Shown: positions 15,029 to 25,362, counted from the stretch's first letter. The stretch is DNA of 64,000 nt from Burkholderia sp. BCC0322 (GCF_902833045.1 NZ_CADFDU010000001.1:885927-949926), one strand, 5' to 3'. Notes: a model not told the origin generated them from the letters alone. Numbers and translations: made by a program.

Positions 15029-16462
15029 TCACGCGTCGGTGTCGTGCCATTCGTCGCCTTGCAGTTCTGCGTTCGCGTACGCGACGAGCGCGTCGTAGTG
15101 ACGATCGCGGTCCGCGTCGAACAGGCGGCTCGCAATCCCGCGCGCGAGCCGCCTGGCGCCCGCGCTGATGGCCGGGATATCGCCGGACAGCTTGCCGTGG
15201 CTCAGGCTCGCCGCATGGTTGAAGCAGTGGATCCGCGTGATGGCCGCACATGCGCCGGGCTCGCGCTCCTGGAACGCGAACGCGGGGCCGAGATCGGGCG
15301 ACTCGGCGAGCTCGTCGATCCACATGCCCGGCTCCGGTCGATAGCGATCCTTCCAGCGCCGAACCTGCGCGCCGAACGACGCGAATTCCGCGCGCGTCGT
15401 CCAGTCCGAATGAAAGCCGGTCGCGAAGATCAGGAAGTCGACCGTGTAGTGTCCGCGCGGCGTCGTCACGTCGAGCCCGTCCGCGTGTTCCGCGAGCGTC
15501 TCGATCGGGCTGCCCGCATGAAAATGCGCATGCGCGTGACGCGACACGCGCAGCACGCTGTCGCGCGGCGGCGGCGTCTGCGACGTCAGCGCGTAGTGCA
15601 TGAAGCGCCACTTCGTCGCGTCGTCGAGATCGGCGTAACCGTGCACGAGGCCCGGGCTGCCGATGCCCGTCAGCTTGTTGATGCGCGGAATGTCCGTGCG
15701 GCGAAAGAACAGGTCGACGCGCGCGGCGCCGGCCTCCAGCGCGGTGCCTGCATTGTCGAACGCGGATGCGCCCGCACCGACCACGCCGATGCGCTTGCCC
15801 GCGAGCGCCGCGAAATCGATCGGCTCCGACGAATGGGCCCAGCGCGTGCGCGGTGCGCGTTGCGCGACGGGCGGTACGTATGGTCCGCCGAGCCCGTCGC
15901 GGCCGGTGGCGAGTACCACGTGCCGCGCCAGCAGCGTCCGGGCTTCACCGTTGCCGTGCACGTCGAGCGCGAGCAGGCCGTCGTCGCGCGGGCGCAGCGC
16001 GACGAGCGTGGTGTCGTTGCATACCTGCAGGCCGAGCACGCGCCGGTACCAGCGCAGGTAGTCCATCCATTGCGTGCGGGGAATCTTGTGGAGCGCGTCC
16101 CACGCATCGCAGCCGTATTGCGCTTCGAACCAGGCACGGAACGTCAGCGCGGGCAGCCCGAGCGCGGGGCCCGCGAGCTGCTTCGGCGAGCGCAGCGTGT
16201 CCATCCGCGCGAACGTGACCCATGGGCCTTCGTAGCCGGCCGGCGCGCGGTCGATCACGCACTGGTTGTCGATGCCGAGCAGGCGTAGTTCGGCGGAGGC
16301 CGCGAGCCCGGCCATGCCGCCGCCGACGATCGCGACGTCGAGCACGCGTGTGCCGTCGGCCTCGCGCGGCGGCACCCACGACGGCGCGGGCAGGTCGAGC
16401 CAGCGCAGGTCCTGCGCGAGCCGGGCTTCGAGCGCGGGGAGTGCATCGGGCCGTGTCGTCAT
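15029..16462 (-). CDS. FAD/NAD(P)-dependent monooxygenase-like protein
   Basis: A 477-residue flavoprotein. FAD-binding AIVGGGMAGLAASAEL is at residues 44-59 and the NADPH-binding GVVGAGASAFDNAGTAL near residue 205. Downstream ATGRDGLGGPY and FATGFHSDW fit flavin-containing or Baeyer-Villiger-type monooxygenases. The canonical FxGxxxH fingerprint is replaced by WAHSSEPIDF, so the exact subclass is uncertain. It overlaps the upstream lysR by 4 nt and is followed by two CMD/AhpD-like genes. With the divergent ABC importer this points to oxidation of an imported N- or S-containing compound. Confidence 0.85.
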   Translation of the reverse strand: MTTRPDALPALEARLAQDLRWLDLPAPSWVPPREADGTRVLDVAIVGGGMAGLAASAELRLLGIDNQCVIDRAPAGYEGPWVTFARMDTLRSPKQLAGPALGLPALTFRAWFEAQYGCDAWDALHKIPRTQWMDYLRWYRRVLGLQVCNDTTLVALRPRDDGLLALDVHGNGEARTLLARHVVLATGRDGLGGPYVPPVAQRAPRTRWAHSSEPIDFAALAGKRIGVVGAGASAFDNAGTALEAGAARVDLFFRRTDIPRINKLTGIGSPGLVHGYADLDDATKWRFMHYALTSQTPPPRDSVLRVSRHAHAHFHAGSPIETLAEHADGLDVTTPRGHYTVDFLIFATGFHSDWTTRAEFASFGAQVRRWKDRYRPEPGMWIDELAESPDLGPAFAFQEREPGACAAITRIHCFNHAASLSHGKLSGDIPAISAGARRLARGIASRLFDADRDRHYDALVAYANAELQGDEWHDTDA

Positions 16463-17475
16463 GCGGCCTCCGGGCGGGTACGGCGTGCGCGCGTCGTGCG
16501 GGTTGCGCCGCGCGGCGCGCGTTCGGCACGCAGCCGGTCACCGCGCAGCAACGCGTCGTGCGCGGCGGCGTCGTGAAAGATCACGTCGTCGAGCAGCGCG
16601 CGCGTCGTACGGTGCAGTGCGTCGAGCAGCGCATCGACGGCGGACGTGCGGGCCTTGCCGGCCGGCGTCGCGACACCGAACGCGAACGGGATGTCGACGT
16701 CGAGCGGGCGTGCGACGACGCCGTCCACCGGCAGCGCGACGCCCGTCGCCGGATCGACGATGCCGATCCCGATGCCCGCACGCGCGGCCATCACCGCATT
16801 CAGCGACGCGTTGGTTTCGATGAATACTCGCGCGTCGACCCGCGCGGCCGCGAATGCCGCATCGATCCGCTGGCGCAACCGGTGCCGGTTCGCGACCGTC
16901 ACGATGCGGCGGCGTGCGAGATCGCGCAGCGCGATGCGTGGCTGCGCCGCGAGCGGATCGCCGGCAGGCAGTACGGCAACGCACGGCGTCTGCGCGATCC
17001 AGTGCACGTCGAGCCCCGCATGCGCCATCGGCAGCGTGACGACGCCGACATCGGCCGTGCCGGCCAGCACCTCGTGCACGACATGCTCGGCCGATTCGCT
17101 GCGCAACTGGTAGTGGGGCGCCTGCGCGCCGTCGGGCAGCGCGGCGAGCGCGGCCGGCACGAGCGTGGCCGCGAGCGAAGGCGTTGCCGCGATGCGTACG
17201 GGTTCGGCGGTTTCGTCGCCGAGCGCCCGTGCGCGCGCCTCGATCGCACGCAGGCCGACCAGCGAGCGTTCGACTTCCTCGTAGAGCAGGAACGCGCGCC
17301 GCGTCGGCGTGACGCGCGGGCCGTGGCGGTCGAACAGCGCGTAGCCGAGATCGGCTTCGAGCTCCTGGATCTGCCGCGTGACGGCCGGCTGCGAGCGGCC
17401 GAGCAGTTCGCCCGCGCCGGTCACGCTGCCGGCCGACATGACCGCGGAAAAGGCTTCGAGTTGATGCAGCTCCAT
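16459..17475 (-). CDS. LysR-family regulator of the monooxygenase operon
   Basis: A 338-residue LysR protein starting MELHQLEAFSAVMSAGSV; the ATG at 17475 has GGAAGG upstream. HTH residues 18-40 (TGAGELLGRSQPAVTRQIQELE) are clear. A long Arg/Ala/Thr-rich C-terminal tail of about 30 residues goes beyond the usual LysR length. It is the first gene of its own operon, overlapping the monooxygenase by 4 nt, which is unusual because LysR genes are normally divergent from their targets. It lies back to back with the ABC transporter at 17831, so the shared intergenic region is the likely control point. Confidence 0.9.
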   Translation of the reverse strand: MELHQLEAFSAVMSAGSVTGAGELLGRSQPAVTRQIQELEADLGYALFDRHGPRVTPTRRAFLLYEEVERSLVGLRAIEARARALGDETAEPVRIAATPSLAATLVPAALAALPDGAQAPHYQLRSESAEHVVHEVLAGTADVGVVTLPMAHAGLDVHWIAQTPCVAVLPAGDPLAAQPRIALRDLARRRIVTVANRHRLRQRIDAAFAAARVDARVFIETNASLNAVMAARAGIGIGIVDPATGVALPVDGVVARPLDVDIPFAFGVATPAGKARTSAVDALLDALHRTTRALLDDVIFHDAAAHDALLRGDRLRAERAPRGATRTTRARRTRPEAA

Positions 17476-17830
17476 GACACCTTCCGATGATGCGATTTGC
17501 GCATTGTAGGAGTGTGAGCATGCGTGATTCATATAATCATTCTTGCTATCGACAGCGCGAAAACTGCGAACGGCCCGATCGTTGCGATGGCCGGTGGTGC
17601 GCGCGCGTGCGTCGGCTGCGACGGGTGACGAGAGCGAAACGCCAATCGAATCAACGTGATGCGATGCATGCCGACGCGTCGGGCGATGCGGGGCATGCAG
17701 GCGGGCGTTCGCGAGCCCCCACCCGTTCGCGCCGCGCGCGATATCGATATGCGCAAAACTTCGTTGGATCGCCCTGACCCGGATGGTTACATGCCCTCAC
17801 TCTTTTCGACTGACTGAAGCTGGGGGACGC

Positions 17831-19024
17831 ATGAACGTTTCGGGGAACGACGCACGCGGTGCATGGCGACGCGTGCTGGGCACGGTGGCGGCGCTTGCTG
17901 CCGCATGGGGCTTGTCGACGGGCGGCGCGCTCGCGGCGGGCGTGTCGGGCGAGCCGGTGGTGATCGGCGTGAGCGGGCCGCTCACGGGCCAGGACGCGCA
18001 GTACGGCGAACAATGGAAGCGCGGCTTCGATCTCGCGCTCGACGAGATCAACGGCAGCGGCGGCATTCACGGCCGGCCGCTCGCAGTCGACTTCCAGGAC
18101 AGCCGCAGCGACCCGCGCCAGGCCGTGGCGATCGCGCAGAAGTTCGTCGCCGATCCGCGCATCGCGATCGAGCTGGGCGACTTCTCCAGCGCGACGTCGA
18201 TGGCCGCGTCGCCGATCTACCAGCGCGGGCAACTGATCCAGTTCGGCTTCACGAACTCGCATCCGGACTTCACGAAGGGCGGCGACTATCTGTGGAGCAC
18301 CGCGCTGAGTCAGGCCGAGGAGCAGCCGCTGCTCGCGCGCTACGCGGTGAAGGAGCTCGGCTTCAAGCGGATCGCGGTGCTGTACCTGAACACCGACTGG
18401 GGCCGTACCAGCAAGGACATTTTCGCGAAGGCGGTGGCCGGGCTCGGCGCGCAGGTCGTCGCGGCCGAAGGCTATCAGCCGACGGAGAAGGATTTCCGCT
18501 CGACGCTCGTGCGGATCGGCGCATCGAAGCCCGATTCGATCGTGCTGATCTCGTACTACGCGGACGGCGCGCAGATCGTGCGGCAGGCGCGCACGTCCGG
18601 CGTCACGCTGCCGATCGCGGCGGTCGGCTCCGTGTATTCGCCGAAATTCCTCGAGCTGGGCGGCGCGGCCGTCGACGGCGTCTATACGGAATCGAACTTC
18701 TTCCCGGCCGAGCCGCGCCCCGAGGTGCAGGCGTTCGTGCAGCGCTATCGCGCGAAATTCCACGCCGATCCCGATTCGTTCGTTGCGCGCGCATACGACG
18801 CGCTGATCCTGTCGGCCGAGGTGCTGCGCCGCTACGGCACGACGCGCCAGGCCGCGCACGACGGCTTCGCGAAAATCAGCGACGTGCCGAGCGTGATCTT
18901 CGGCAAGGTGCGCTTCGATCCGCAGACGCGCCGCGTCGCGGGCGCACGCACCGTCTATCTCGTCGTGAAGCAGGGGCAGTGGGCGCTGTGGGACGGCGCG
19001 AAACCGCAGCTCGCCGCACGCTGA
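17831..19024 (+). CDS. ABC transporter substrate-binding protein (branched-chain amino acid / amide type)
   Basis: A 397-residue periplasmic binding protein of the Leu/Ile/Val-binding type. An N-terminal signal peptide ends around ALAAG (residue 37), and [20 protein letters not shown] begins the mature lobe. ATG at 17831 with GGGGA upstream; an extended frame from 17783 adds no signal-like sequence. Co-transcribed with permease and two ATPase genes. The binding pocket cannot be read by eye, so the ligand is open: amino acid, amide, urea or an aromatic acid. Confidence 0.9.
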   Translation: MNVSGNDARGAWRRVLGTVAALAAAWGLSTGGALAAGVSGEPVVIGVSGPLTGQDAQYGEQWKRGFDLALDEINGSGGIHGRPLAVDFQDSRSDPRQAVAIAQKFVADPRIAIELGDFSSATSMAASPIYQRGQLIQFGFTNSHPDFTKGGDYLWSTALSQAEEQPLLARYAVKELGFKRIAVLYLNTDWGRTSKDIFAKAVAGLGAQVVAAEGYQPTEKDFRSTLVRIGASKPDSIVLISYYADGAQIVRQARTSGVTLPIAAVGSVYSPKFLELGGAAVDGVYTESNFFPAEPRPEVQAFVQRYRAKFHADPDSFVARAYDALILSAEVLRRYGTTRQAAHDGFAKISDVPSVIFGKVRFDPQTRRVAGARTVYLVVKQGQWALWDGAKPQLAAR

Positions 19025-19058
19025 ACCTGAACCGAATGCACGTGACGGACGCATCGTG

Positions 19059-20870
19059 ATGGCTTCCTGGCTCGACTACACGCTCAACGGCCTCATCGTC
19101 GGCAACATCTACGCGCTGCTCGCGGTCGGGCTCGCGCTGATCTTCGGCGTGTCGCACCTGATCAACTTCGCGCACGGCTCGGTCTACATGGCCGGCGCGT
19201 TCATCGGCTGGCTGTGCCTGACGCGCTTCGGGCTGCCGCTGCCGGTCGCGCTCGCCGCGGTCGTGGTCGGCTGCGGCGCGCTCGGCGTCGCAATCGAGCG
19301 GATCGGACTGCGGCCGCTGCGCCACGCGGCGCGCATCGCACCGCTGCTCGCGACGATCGGCATCAGCTTCATCCTCGACCAGCTCGCGCAGCTCGCGTTC
19401 GGCGCGGACCCGCGCGCGGTGCCGACGCCGCTGCCGGACTGGCATCTGCGGATCGCCGGCGCGACGCTCGGCTCGCTCGACCTGCTGATCGCGGGCATCG
19501 GCATCGCGGCGGCCGCGCTGCTGTACGGCTTCCTGCGCTTCACGCGGCTCGGCTGGGCCGTGCGTGCGACCGCGCAGGATCGCGACGCGGCACTGCAGAT
19601 GGGGGTCGACGTCGACCGCGTGAACCAGGCCGTGTTCGCGATTGCGTGCGCGCTCGGCGGCGTGAGCGGGCTGCTGGTCGGCATGTACTACAACAGCATC
19701 GATCCGGCGATGGGCTTCCAGGCGACACTGAAGGGCGTGGTCGCACTGCTGATCGGCGGGCTCGGCAACGTGCCGGGCGCGATCGCGGGCAGCCTGCTGC
19801 TCGGGCTCGTCGAAAGCTACGGCGTCGCGCTGTTCGGCACCAGCTATCGCGACCTGTTCGCGTTCGGGCTGCTGATCGTGTTCCTCGTATGGCGGCCGAA
19901 CGGGCTGTTCAGTGCGAACCGCGCGCTGCCGCCCGAGCCGATGACCGGCACCTTCCTCGCGGCCGCGAAGGCCGTGCGCGTGCCGCGCCCGGTACTCGTC
20001 GTGCTGGTCGCACTGGCGGCCGTGCTGCCGTGGCTCGGCGCGTCGCCGTACGTGCTGCAGACGCTGACCAACGCGTGGCTGTACGGGCTGCTCGCGCTGA
20101 GCCTCACGCTGGTCGCGGGCACGGTCGGGCAGATCTCGCTCGGTCACGCGGCGCTGCTCGTGATCGGCGCGTATGCGTCGGCGCTGCTGTCGTCGGATCT
20201 CGGCTGGTCGCCGGCCGTGACGATCCCGTGCGCGGGCGTCATCACGGCCGTGCTCGGCACGCTGCTCGTCTATCCGGCATTCCGGCTGCGCGGGCACTAC
20301 GTGTCGATCGCGACGCTCGGCATCGGCGAAGTGGTGAGCCTCGTGATCCTGAACTGGGACGGCCTCACGCGCGGCCCGCTCGGCATCACCGGCATCGCAC
20401 CGCTGCCGTGGGCGACGACCGCGCGTGCCGCGTACTGGTTCACGTTCGCGGTGCTCGTCGGGTTCGCGCTCGTGCAGGTGCGGCTGCTGCGCTCGCATCT
20501 CGGCCGCACGCTGCGCGCGGTGCGCGAGGACGAGGTCGCCGCGCGTGCGCACGGTATCGCGCCGAACCGCTACAAGGCGATCGCGTTCGCGGTCGGCGGC
20601 GTCGCGGCCGGTGTGAGCGGCGGGATCGCCGCGCATCTGTACAGCTACATCAATCACCAGACCTTCGATTCGCAGGTGTCGATCCTCGCGCTGACGATGG
20701 TGATCCTCGGCGGGCTCGGCAACGTGCTCGGCGGCATCGCCGGCGCGATCGCGCTGATCGGGCTGCCCGAGCTGTTCCGCTGGGCGGCCGACTACCGGAT
20801 GCTGATCTACGGCCTCGTGCTGCTGCTGCTCGTCCGGTTCCGGCCGCAGGGCCTGCTCGGCACGGTGTAA
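19059..20870 (+). CDS. Fused LivH-LivM-type ABC transporter permease
   Basis: A 603-residue membrane protein combining both permease halves. The LivH-like half covers residues 1-280 ([20 protein letters not shown], and [18 protein letters not shown] as the ATPase-contact loop). The LivM-like half covers 305-603 ([20 protein letters not shown], and [16 protein letters not shown] as the second contact loop). Separate genes are more common, so this is a natural fusion. GTG at 19056 directly precedes the chosen ATG. Confidence 0.93.
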   Translation: MASWLDYTLNGLIVGNIYALLAVGLALIFGVSHLINFAHGSVYMAGAFIGWLCLTRFGLPLPVALAAVVVGCGALGVAIERIGLRPLRHAARIAPLLATIGISFILDQLAQLAFGADPRAVPTPLPDWHLRIAGATLGSLDLLIAGIGIAAAALLYGFLRFTRLGWAVRATAQDRDAALQMGVDVDRVNQAVFAIACALGGVSGLLVGMYYNSIDPAMGFQATLKGVVALLIGGLGNVPGAIAGSLLLGLVESYGVALFGTSYRDLFAFGLLIVFLVWRPNGLFSANRALPPEPMTGTFLAAAKAVRVPRPVLVVLVALAAVLPWLGASPYVLQTLTNAWLYGLLALSLTLVAGTVGQISLGHAALLVIGAYASALLSSDLGWSPAVTIPCAGVITAVLGTLLVYPAFRLRGHYVSIATLGIGEVVSLVILNWDGLTRGPLGITGIAPLPWATTARAAYWFTFAVLVGFALVQVRLLRSHLGRTLRAVREDEVAARAHGIAPNRYKAIAFAVGGVAAGVSGGIAAHLYSYINHQTFDSQVSILALTMVILGGLGNVLGGIAGAIALIGLPELFRWAADYRMLIYGLVLLLLVRFRPQGLLGTV

Positions 20871-20881
20871 GGAGGAACACG

Positions 20882-21739
20882 ATGACCCCCCATCGACCCC
20901 TGCTCGACGTGCAGGGCCTGACGCGCCGCTTCGACGGCGTGACCGCGCTCGACGGCGCGAGCCTGTCACTCGCCGACGGTGAACTGCTGAGCGTGATCGG
21001 GCCGAACGGCGCGGGCAAGTCGACGCTGTTCAACCTGATCGCGGGCGCCGACCGGCCCGATGCCGGCCGCGTGACGTTCGACGGCCGCGACATCACGGGC
21101 ACGGCGCCCGAACGCCTGGCGGCGCTCGGCATCGCGCGCACGTTCCAGCACGGCCGCGTGTTCGGCAACCTGAGCGTGCTCGACAACGTGCTGATCGGCG
21201 CGCATGCGCGGTTGCGCGCGGCGCGGCCGGGCTGGCCCGCGCTCGGCGCGGCGGCCGAGGTGCTGCGCGCGCTCGTGCGGCCCGCGGCCGTGCGGCGCGA
21301 GGAAGCCGCGCTGCGCGACGAGGCGCGCGCGATCGTCGCCGGGTTCGGCGAGCGGCTCACGCCGCGCATCGATCATCCGGCGCACAGCCTGTCGTATGCG
21401 AACCGGCGGCGCGTGGAGATCGGCCGCGCGCTCGCGCTGCATCCGCGCCTGCTGCTGCTCGACGAACCGACGGCCGGGATGAACGAGACGGAGACGGCCG
21501 AGATGCTGCAACTGATCCAGTCGCTGAAGGCGCGCGGCCTGACGATCCTGCTGATCGAGCACAAGCTCGAACTCGTGATGCGCGTGTCCGACCGCGTGAT
21601 GGTGCTCGACAACGGCGTGAAGATCGCCGAAGGCGCGCCACGCGACGTGCGGCACGATCCGCGCGTGATCGAGGCGTACCTCGGCCGTCGCCATGCGGGC
21701 GGCGCACCGGCCGGCCGCGCGGCACAGGCGGCCGCATGA
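20882..21739 (+). CDS. LivG-type ABC transporter ATP-binding protein
   Basis: A 285-residue ATPase. Walker A GPNGAGKST is near residue 40, the signature region LSYANRRRVEIGRAL is near 172, and Walker B LLLLDEPTAGM near 195. The signature LSYAN departs from the usual LSGGQ, which is normal for LivG proteins. ATG at 20882 with GGAGG upstream, 11 bp after the permease gene. It energises uptake together with the LivF-type subunit encoded next, with which it overlaps by 4 nt. Confidence 0.93.
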   Translation: MTPHRPLLDVQGLTRRFDGVTALDGASLSLADGELLSVIGPNGAGKSTLFNLIAGADRPDAGRVTFDGRDITGTAPERLAALGIARTFQHGRVFGNLSVLDNVLIGAHARLRAARPGWPALGAAAEVLRALVRPAAVRREEAALRDEARAIVAGFGERLTPRIDHPAHSLSYANRRRVEIGRALALHPRLLLLDEPTAGMNETETAEMLQLIQSLKARGLTILLIEHKLELVMRVSDRVMVLDNGVKIAEGAPRDVRHDPRVIEAYLGRRHAGGAPAGRAAQAAA

Positions 21740-22500
21740 CCGCACTTTCTTCAGGGCTCCACACGACCATGACCGACGCGTTGCTGACACTCGAACACCT
21801 CGACACGTTCTACGGGCCGGTGCAGGTGCATTTCGACGTGAACTTCGAGGTTGGTCGCGGGCAGATCGTCAGCCTGCTCGGCGGCAACGCGAGCGGCAAG
21901 TCGACGACGATGAAACTGATTCTCGGGTTGATGCGGCCGCGCCGCGGCGTCGTGCGCTTCGACGGCGACGACGTCACGGCGCTCGCGACGCCGCAGCGCG
22001 TGCGGCGCGGGATCGCGGCCGTGCCCGAGGCGCGGCGGCTGTTCGGCGACATGAGCGTGCGCGAGAACCTGCTGATGGGCGCGTACACGCGTGGCGACCG
22101 CACGGCGGTGGCGCACGACTACGAGCGCGTGCTCGACCTGTTTCCGCGGGTGCGCGAGCGGCTGACGCAGCGAGCGGGCACGCTGTCGGGCGGCGAGCAG
22201 CAGATGCTCGCGATGGCGCGGGCGCTGATGGCGCGACCGAAGCTGATCTGCATGGACGAGCCGACGATGGGGCTGTCGCCGCTGTACGTCGACAAGGTGC
22301 TCGAACTGATCGATGCGATCAATAAGCAGGGCGTGACGGTGTTCATGGTCGAGCAGAACGCGAGCCTCGCGCTGGAGATCGCGCATTACGGGTATGTGTT
22401 GCAGACGGGACGCGTCGTGCTCGAAGGGCCCGCGAAGACGCTGCTCGACGACGAGCGCGTGCGCGATGCGTATCTCGGCGGGGAGGCCGTAGCGGCGTAG
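21736..22500 (+). CDS. LivF-type ABC transporter ATP-binding protein
   Basis: A 254-residue ATPase with Walker A GGNASGKST (residues 49-57), signature LSGGEQQMLAMARAL, and Walker B LICMDEPTMGL. ATG at 21736 overlaps the LivG stop (ATGA); an alternative in-frame ATG at 21769 would remove 11 residues before the conserved core. It is the last gene of the transporter operon. Confidence 0.92.
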   Translation: MTALSSGLHTTMTDALLTLEHLDTFYGPVQVHFDVNFEVGRGQIVSLLGGNASGKSTTMKLILGLMRPRRGVVRFDGDDVTALATPQRVRRGIAAVPEARRLFGDMSVRENLLMGAYTRGDRTAVAHDYERVLDLFPRVRERLTQRAGTLSGGEQQMLAMARALMARPKLICMDEPTMGLSPLYVDKVLELIDAINKQGVTVFMVEQNASLALEIAHYGYVLQTGRVVLEGPAKTLLDDERVRDAYLGGEAVAA

Positions 22501-22574
22501 TGAGTGTGACGTTTCCGATATTCGGCGTAAATTGACGTTCTCCTGAACTCGAACGCCACGGGGGCTAGCGCGCC

Positions 22575-23021
22575 ATGTTGACTTACTCCATTCAGAAGGT
22601 CGGCCACGATTTCGAGCAACTGGATCCGCAGGGGGCGACGGATTACCCGTCGTTCATGCAGGCATTCGATGCATTCCCGTGGGCGGCGCAGCATGCCGAA
22701 TGGGACGATACGCAGGAAGGCCCGTTGCCGGCTCTCGTGCTGCAGCATGCCGACGATCAGCGGGAGTTGTGGGTGACCGCGTTGAGCGATGCGCATGCGG
22801 GCGGCTTCCAGCTGAATGCCGTATCCATGCGGATGAAGAAGGGGCTGTTCGGGATCGGCAAGGGCAAGCTGGAGCGGCATGTCGACACGATCGACGTCGA
22901 CACGCGCGCGGACGTCGATACGTTGTGCCGGCTGTTTTGCGATCGTCAGTACGACGAGCTGGACCGGGTGGTCGCGCGGCACGTGGAGCGTAACCGCTTC
23001 GATGACGACAGCGACGATTGA
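22575..23021 (+). CDS. Conserved hypothetical protein, 148 aa
   Basis: A soluble acidic protein with no signal peptide or transmembrane segment and no motif I recognise. The frame has normal Burkholderia codon bias (G/C third positions). The C-terminus is Asp-rich (NRFDDDSDD). The ribosome site before ATG 22575 is weak. It stands between the ABC operon and the convergent two-component system, with only 25 bp to the latter. Confidence 0.65.
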   Translation: MLTYSIQKVGHDFEQLDPQGATDYPSFMQAFDAFPWAAQHAEWDDTQEGPLPALVLQHADDQRELWVTALSDAHAGGFQLNAVSMRMKKGLFGIGKGKLERHVDTIDVDTRADVDTLCRLFCDRQYDELDRVVARHVERNRFDDDSDD

Positions 23022-23046
23022 GTGCCTGCTGCGCAGGTCCGCAGGC

Positions 23047-24468
23047 TCATGCGTTTTCCGCGCCGATTCCCGCCGCGCGCGGAAACGTCAACACCACCGC
23101 GAACCCGCCCGCATCGGGGAACGCAAACCCGACGCGCCCGCCGTGTGCCTTCATCACTTCCTGCACGATCGCGAGCCCGAGGCCCGACCCGGTGCGCCGT
23201 TCGCTGCCATCCGGTGCGATCCGCACGAACGGCTGCAGCGCGACATCCCAGTGCTCGCGCGGAATCCCGCGACCGTTGTCGGTGACGGTCAGCGTCACGG
23301 CATCGCCGGCGTTGCCCTGCGTCGCGACCGAGACGACGATATCGTCCGCGTGACCGTGCAGCAACGCGTTGTGCAGCACGTTCGACAGCGCTTCCTGCAG
23401 GCTGATCGCGTCGCCGTCGATCCAGGCGATCGGCGCGTCGCTTGCGAACGCGACGGCCACATCGCGCTCGCCCGCGAGCGGAATCGTGCGGCCGAGCACG
23501 ACCTTCGCGAGCGCGACGAGTTCGACGGGTTGCAGCGGCACGGCCTCGGTGCGATGGATCACCATCGCATGGTTGAGCAGCTGGCCGGTAAGCCGCCCGA
23601 CGTCCGAGCAGGTCGCGCGCAACGCGTCGAGCCGCGCCGCATGGCGCGCGGGATCGGCTTCGCCGTCGAGCAGCTCGATCTGCGCGTCGAGCCGCGCGAG
23701 CGGCGTGCGCATCTGGTGCGCGGCATCCGCGATGAAGCGCTGCATCGCGTTGATGCGCTCGGCCAGGCGGTGTATCAACCCGTTGATCGAGCCGATGATC
23801 GCATCGATCTCGCTCGGCGTATCGACGGCCACCGGCCGCAGGTCGGCCGGGTCGCGCGCGGCGATGATCGCGCCGATCTGCGCGAGCGGGCGCAGGCCGC
23901 GCCGGATCGCGAGGCCGCTCGCGCCGATCGCGAGTACGCTCATCAGCAGGATCAGCGTCCAGACCTTGATGCTCATGTCGTTCGTGAGCTGCTGGCGCGC
24001 GTTGGTGGTTTGCGCAACGGTCACGAGCGCCCAGCCGGGCGTGCTTTCCTCGGGCATGTAGCGCGCGATGGTCGCGGTGCGGATCCGGTGGCCCTGGTAC
24101 ATGCCGTTCGCGAACGCGGGGCCCTGTTTCGCGGCGGCGAGCGTCGCGGGGCTCGCGAGATCGTTGTAGCCGGCCACGACGATGCCGCGCGAATCGACCA
24201 CCTTGTAGTAGACGAGGTCGTAGCGCGACAGCGTCGACAGCGCGGCCACCGGCGGATTCAGCGCGAGCACGCCGCCTTGTACGTAGAGGTTTTCCGCGAC
24301 CTGGATCGATGCGCCCGCAAGCAACTGGTCGTACGCGCGTTCGGCCGCGACGCCCGCGTAGTAGCGCGCGATCGCCGCGAGCGCGAGCGCGCCGGTCGCG
24401 ACGACGAGCGCGATGAAGAGCAGCGTGCGCCCGAACAGCGTCTTCGGGAACCAGTCAATGCGCCGCAA
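23047..24468 (-). CDS. TctE/QseC-like sensor histidine kinase
   Basis: A 473-residue membrane sensor kinase. Transmembrane segments are at about residues 13-35 and 170-190, flanking a periplasmic sensor of the two-component-sensor N-terminal type. A HAMP-like linker follows (RRGLRPLAQIGAII). The H-box is DAAHQMRTPLARLDAQIELL and the ATP-binding G2 box GSGLGLAIVQEV. It is encoded after and overlapping its response regulator by 14 nt. TctDE-like systems typically respond to carboxylates and act on nearby transporters, so the divergent binding-protein and MFS genes are candidate targets. Confidence 0.9.
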   Translation of the reverse strand: MRRIDWFPKTLFGRTLLFIALVVATGALALAAIARYYAGVAAERAYDQLLAGASIQVAENLYVQGGVLALNPPVAALSTLSRYDLVYYKVVDSRGIVVAGYNDLASPATLAAAKQGPAFANGMYQGHRIRTATIARYMPEESTPGWALVTVAQTTNARQQLTNDMSIKVWTLILLMSVLAIGASGLAIRRGLRPLAQIGAIIAARDPADLRPVAVDTPSEIDAIIGSINGLIHRLAERINAMQRFIADAAHQMRTPLARLDAQIELLDGEADPARHAARLDALRATCSDVGRLTGQLLNHAMVIHRTEAVPLQPVELVALAKVVLGRTIPLAGERDVAVAFASDAPIAWIDGDAISLQEALSNVLHNALLHGHADDIVVSVATQGNAGDAVTLTVTDNGRGIPREHWDVALQPFVRIAPDGSERRTGSGLGLAIVQEVMKAHGGRVGFAFPDAGGFAVVLTFPRAAGIGAENA

Positions 24469-25120
24469 TCTGGTACCCCATCCCGCGCGCGGTACGGATC
24501 TCGACCGAGCTGCCCTGCAGCTTCTTGCGCACGCGTGTCACGTACTGCTCGACCGCGTTCGCGGTCGGCTCGTTGCCGAAGCTGAACAGCTGGTTCAGCA
24601 GCTCGTCCTTCGAGAAGATCCGCTGCGGGCGGCTCGCGAGGATTTCGAGCAGCGCGAATTCCTGGCGCGACAGCGACAGCGGCTGGCCGTCGAGTTCCGC
24701 GAGGCGGCTGCTACGGTCGATCACGAGGCCGCCGAGTGTCAGCACGTCGTTCGCATGGCCGCTGTTGCGGCGCAGGAGCGCCTGCACGCGGGCGTCGAGC
24801 TCGCGATAATCGAACGGTTTCACCAGGTAGTCGTCGGCGCCGAGGCCGAGGCCGCTCACGCGGTCGTCGATCGCCGAGCGCGCGGTGACGAGCAGCACGG
24901 GCGTCGTGCTGCCCGATGCGCGCAGGTGGCGCAGCACCGTGAAGCCGTCCATGCCGGGCAGGTTCGCGTCGAGCACGACGAGATCGAAGCGCTCGACGCG
25001 CAGCAGCCCGTGCGCGGTCGCGCCGTCGGTTTCCAGATCGACGGCATGGCCGAGCCGCGCCAGGCGGCTGCGGATCGCCGCGCCGATTTCGGCATCGTCC
25101 TCCACGACGAGAATGCGCAT
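24455..25120 (-). CDS. OmpR-family response regulator (TctD-like)
   Basis: A 221-residue response regulator. The receiver domain has acidic residues at 8-9, phospho-acceptor Asp51 (LVVLDANLPGMDGF) and Lys in the LVKPFDY loop. The C-terminal winged helix includes LSLSRQEFALLEILASRPQR and YVTRVRKKL. It is first in the operon with the sensor kinase and divergent from the 31-codon ORF and binding protein. It likely controls that divergent promoter. Confidence 0.92.
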   Translation of the reverse strand: MRILVVEDDAEIGAAIRSRLARLGHAVDLETDGATAHGLLRVERFDLVVLDANLPGMDGFTVLRHLRASGSTTPVLLVTARSAIDDRVSGLGLGADDYLVKPFDYRELDARVQALLRRNSGHANDVLTLGGLVIDRSSRLAELDGQPLSLSRQEFALLEILASRPQRIFSKDELLNQLFSFGNEPTANAVEQYVTRVRKKLQGSSVEIRTARGMGYQIAAH

Positions 25121-25266
25121 GGTGCCGTTTCGCAGGTGGGTGGGTTAGGGGTTTTCCCGAGGCCGGGATGTCAGCATTTTCTCAGACTCGGTCGATAACC
25201 TGTGTCGAGCCGGATGCAGCACGCAAGGACGGCATTAATACCAGAAATATTCAAGGAGACGGCAAC

Positions 25267-25362
25267 ATGCAGCATGTCATGGGCGCGACGAACGCGGGGC
25301 GTGGCGCGACGCGGGCCTTCGCGTGGCCGTTTGCCGTCCGCCGCACGGCGGCGCGCGCATGA
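25267..25362 (+). CDS. 31-residue ORF translationally coupled to the binding-protein gene
   Basis: ATG at 25267 follows a strong AAGGAGAC ribosome site (25254-25261). The stop TGA (25360-25362) overlaps the ATG of the next gene at 25359, giving an ATGA junction. The peptide begins MQHVMGATNAGRGATRAF and is Arg/Ala-rich. The downstream gene has no ribosome site of its own, so this ORF probably serves to deliver ribosomes, or is a leader peptide. Whether the peptide itself has a function is unknown. Confidence 0.55.
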   Translation: MQHVMGATNAGRGATRAFAWPFAVRRTAARA

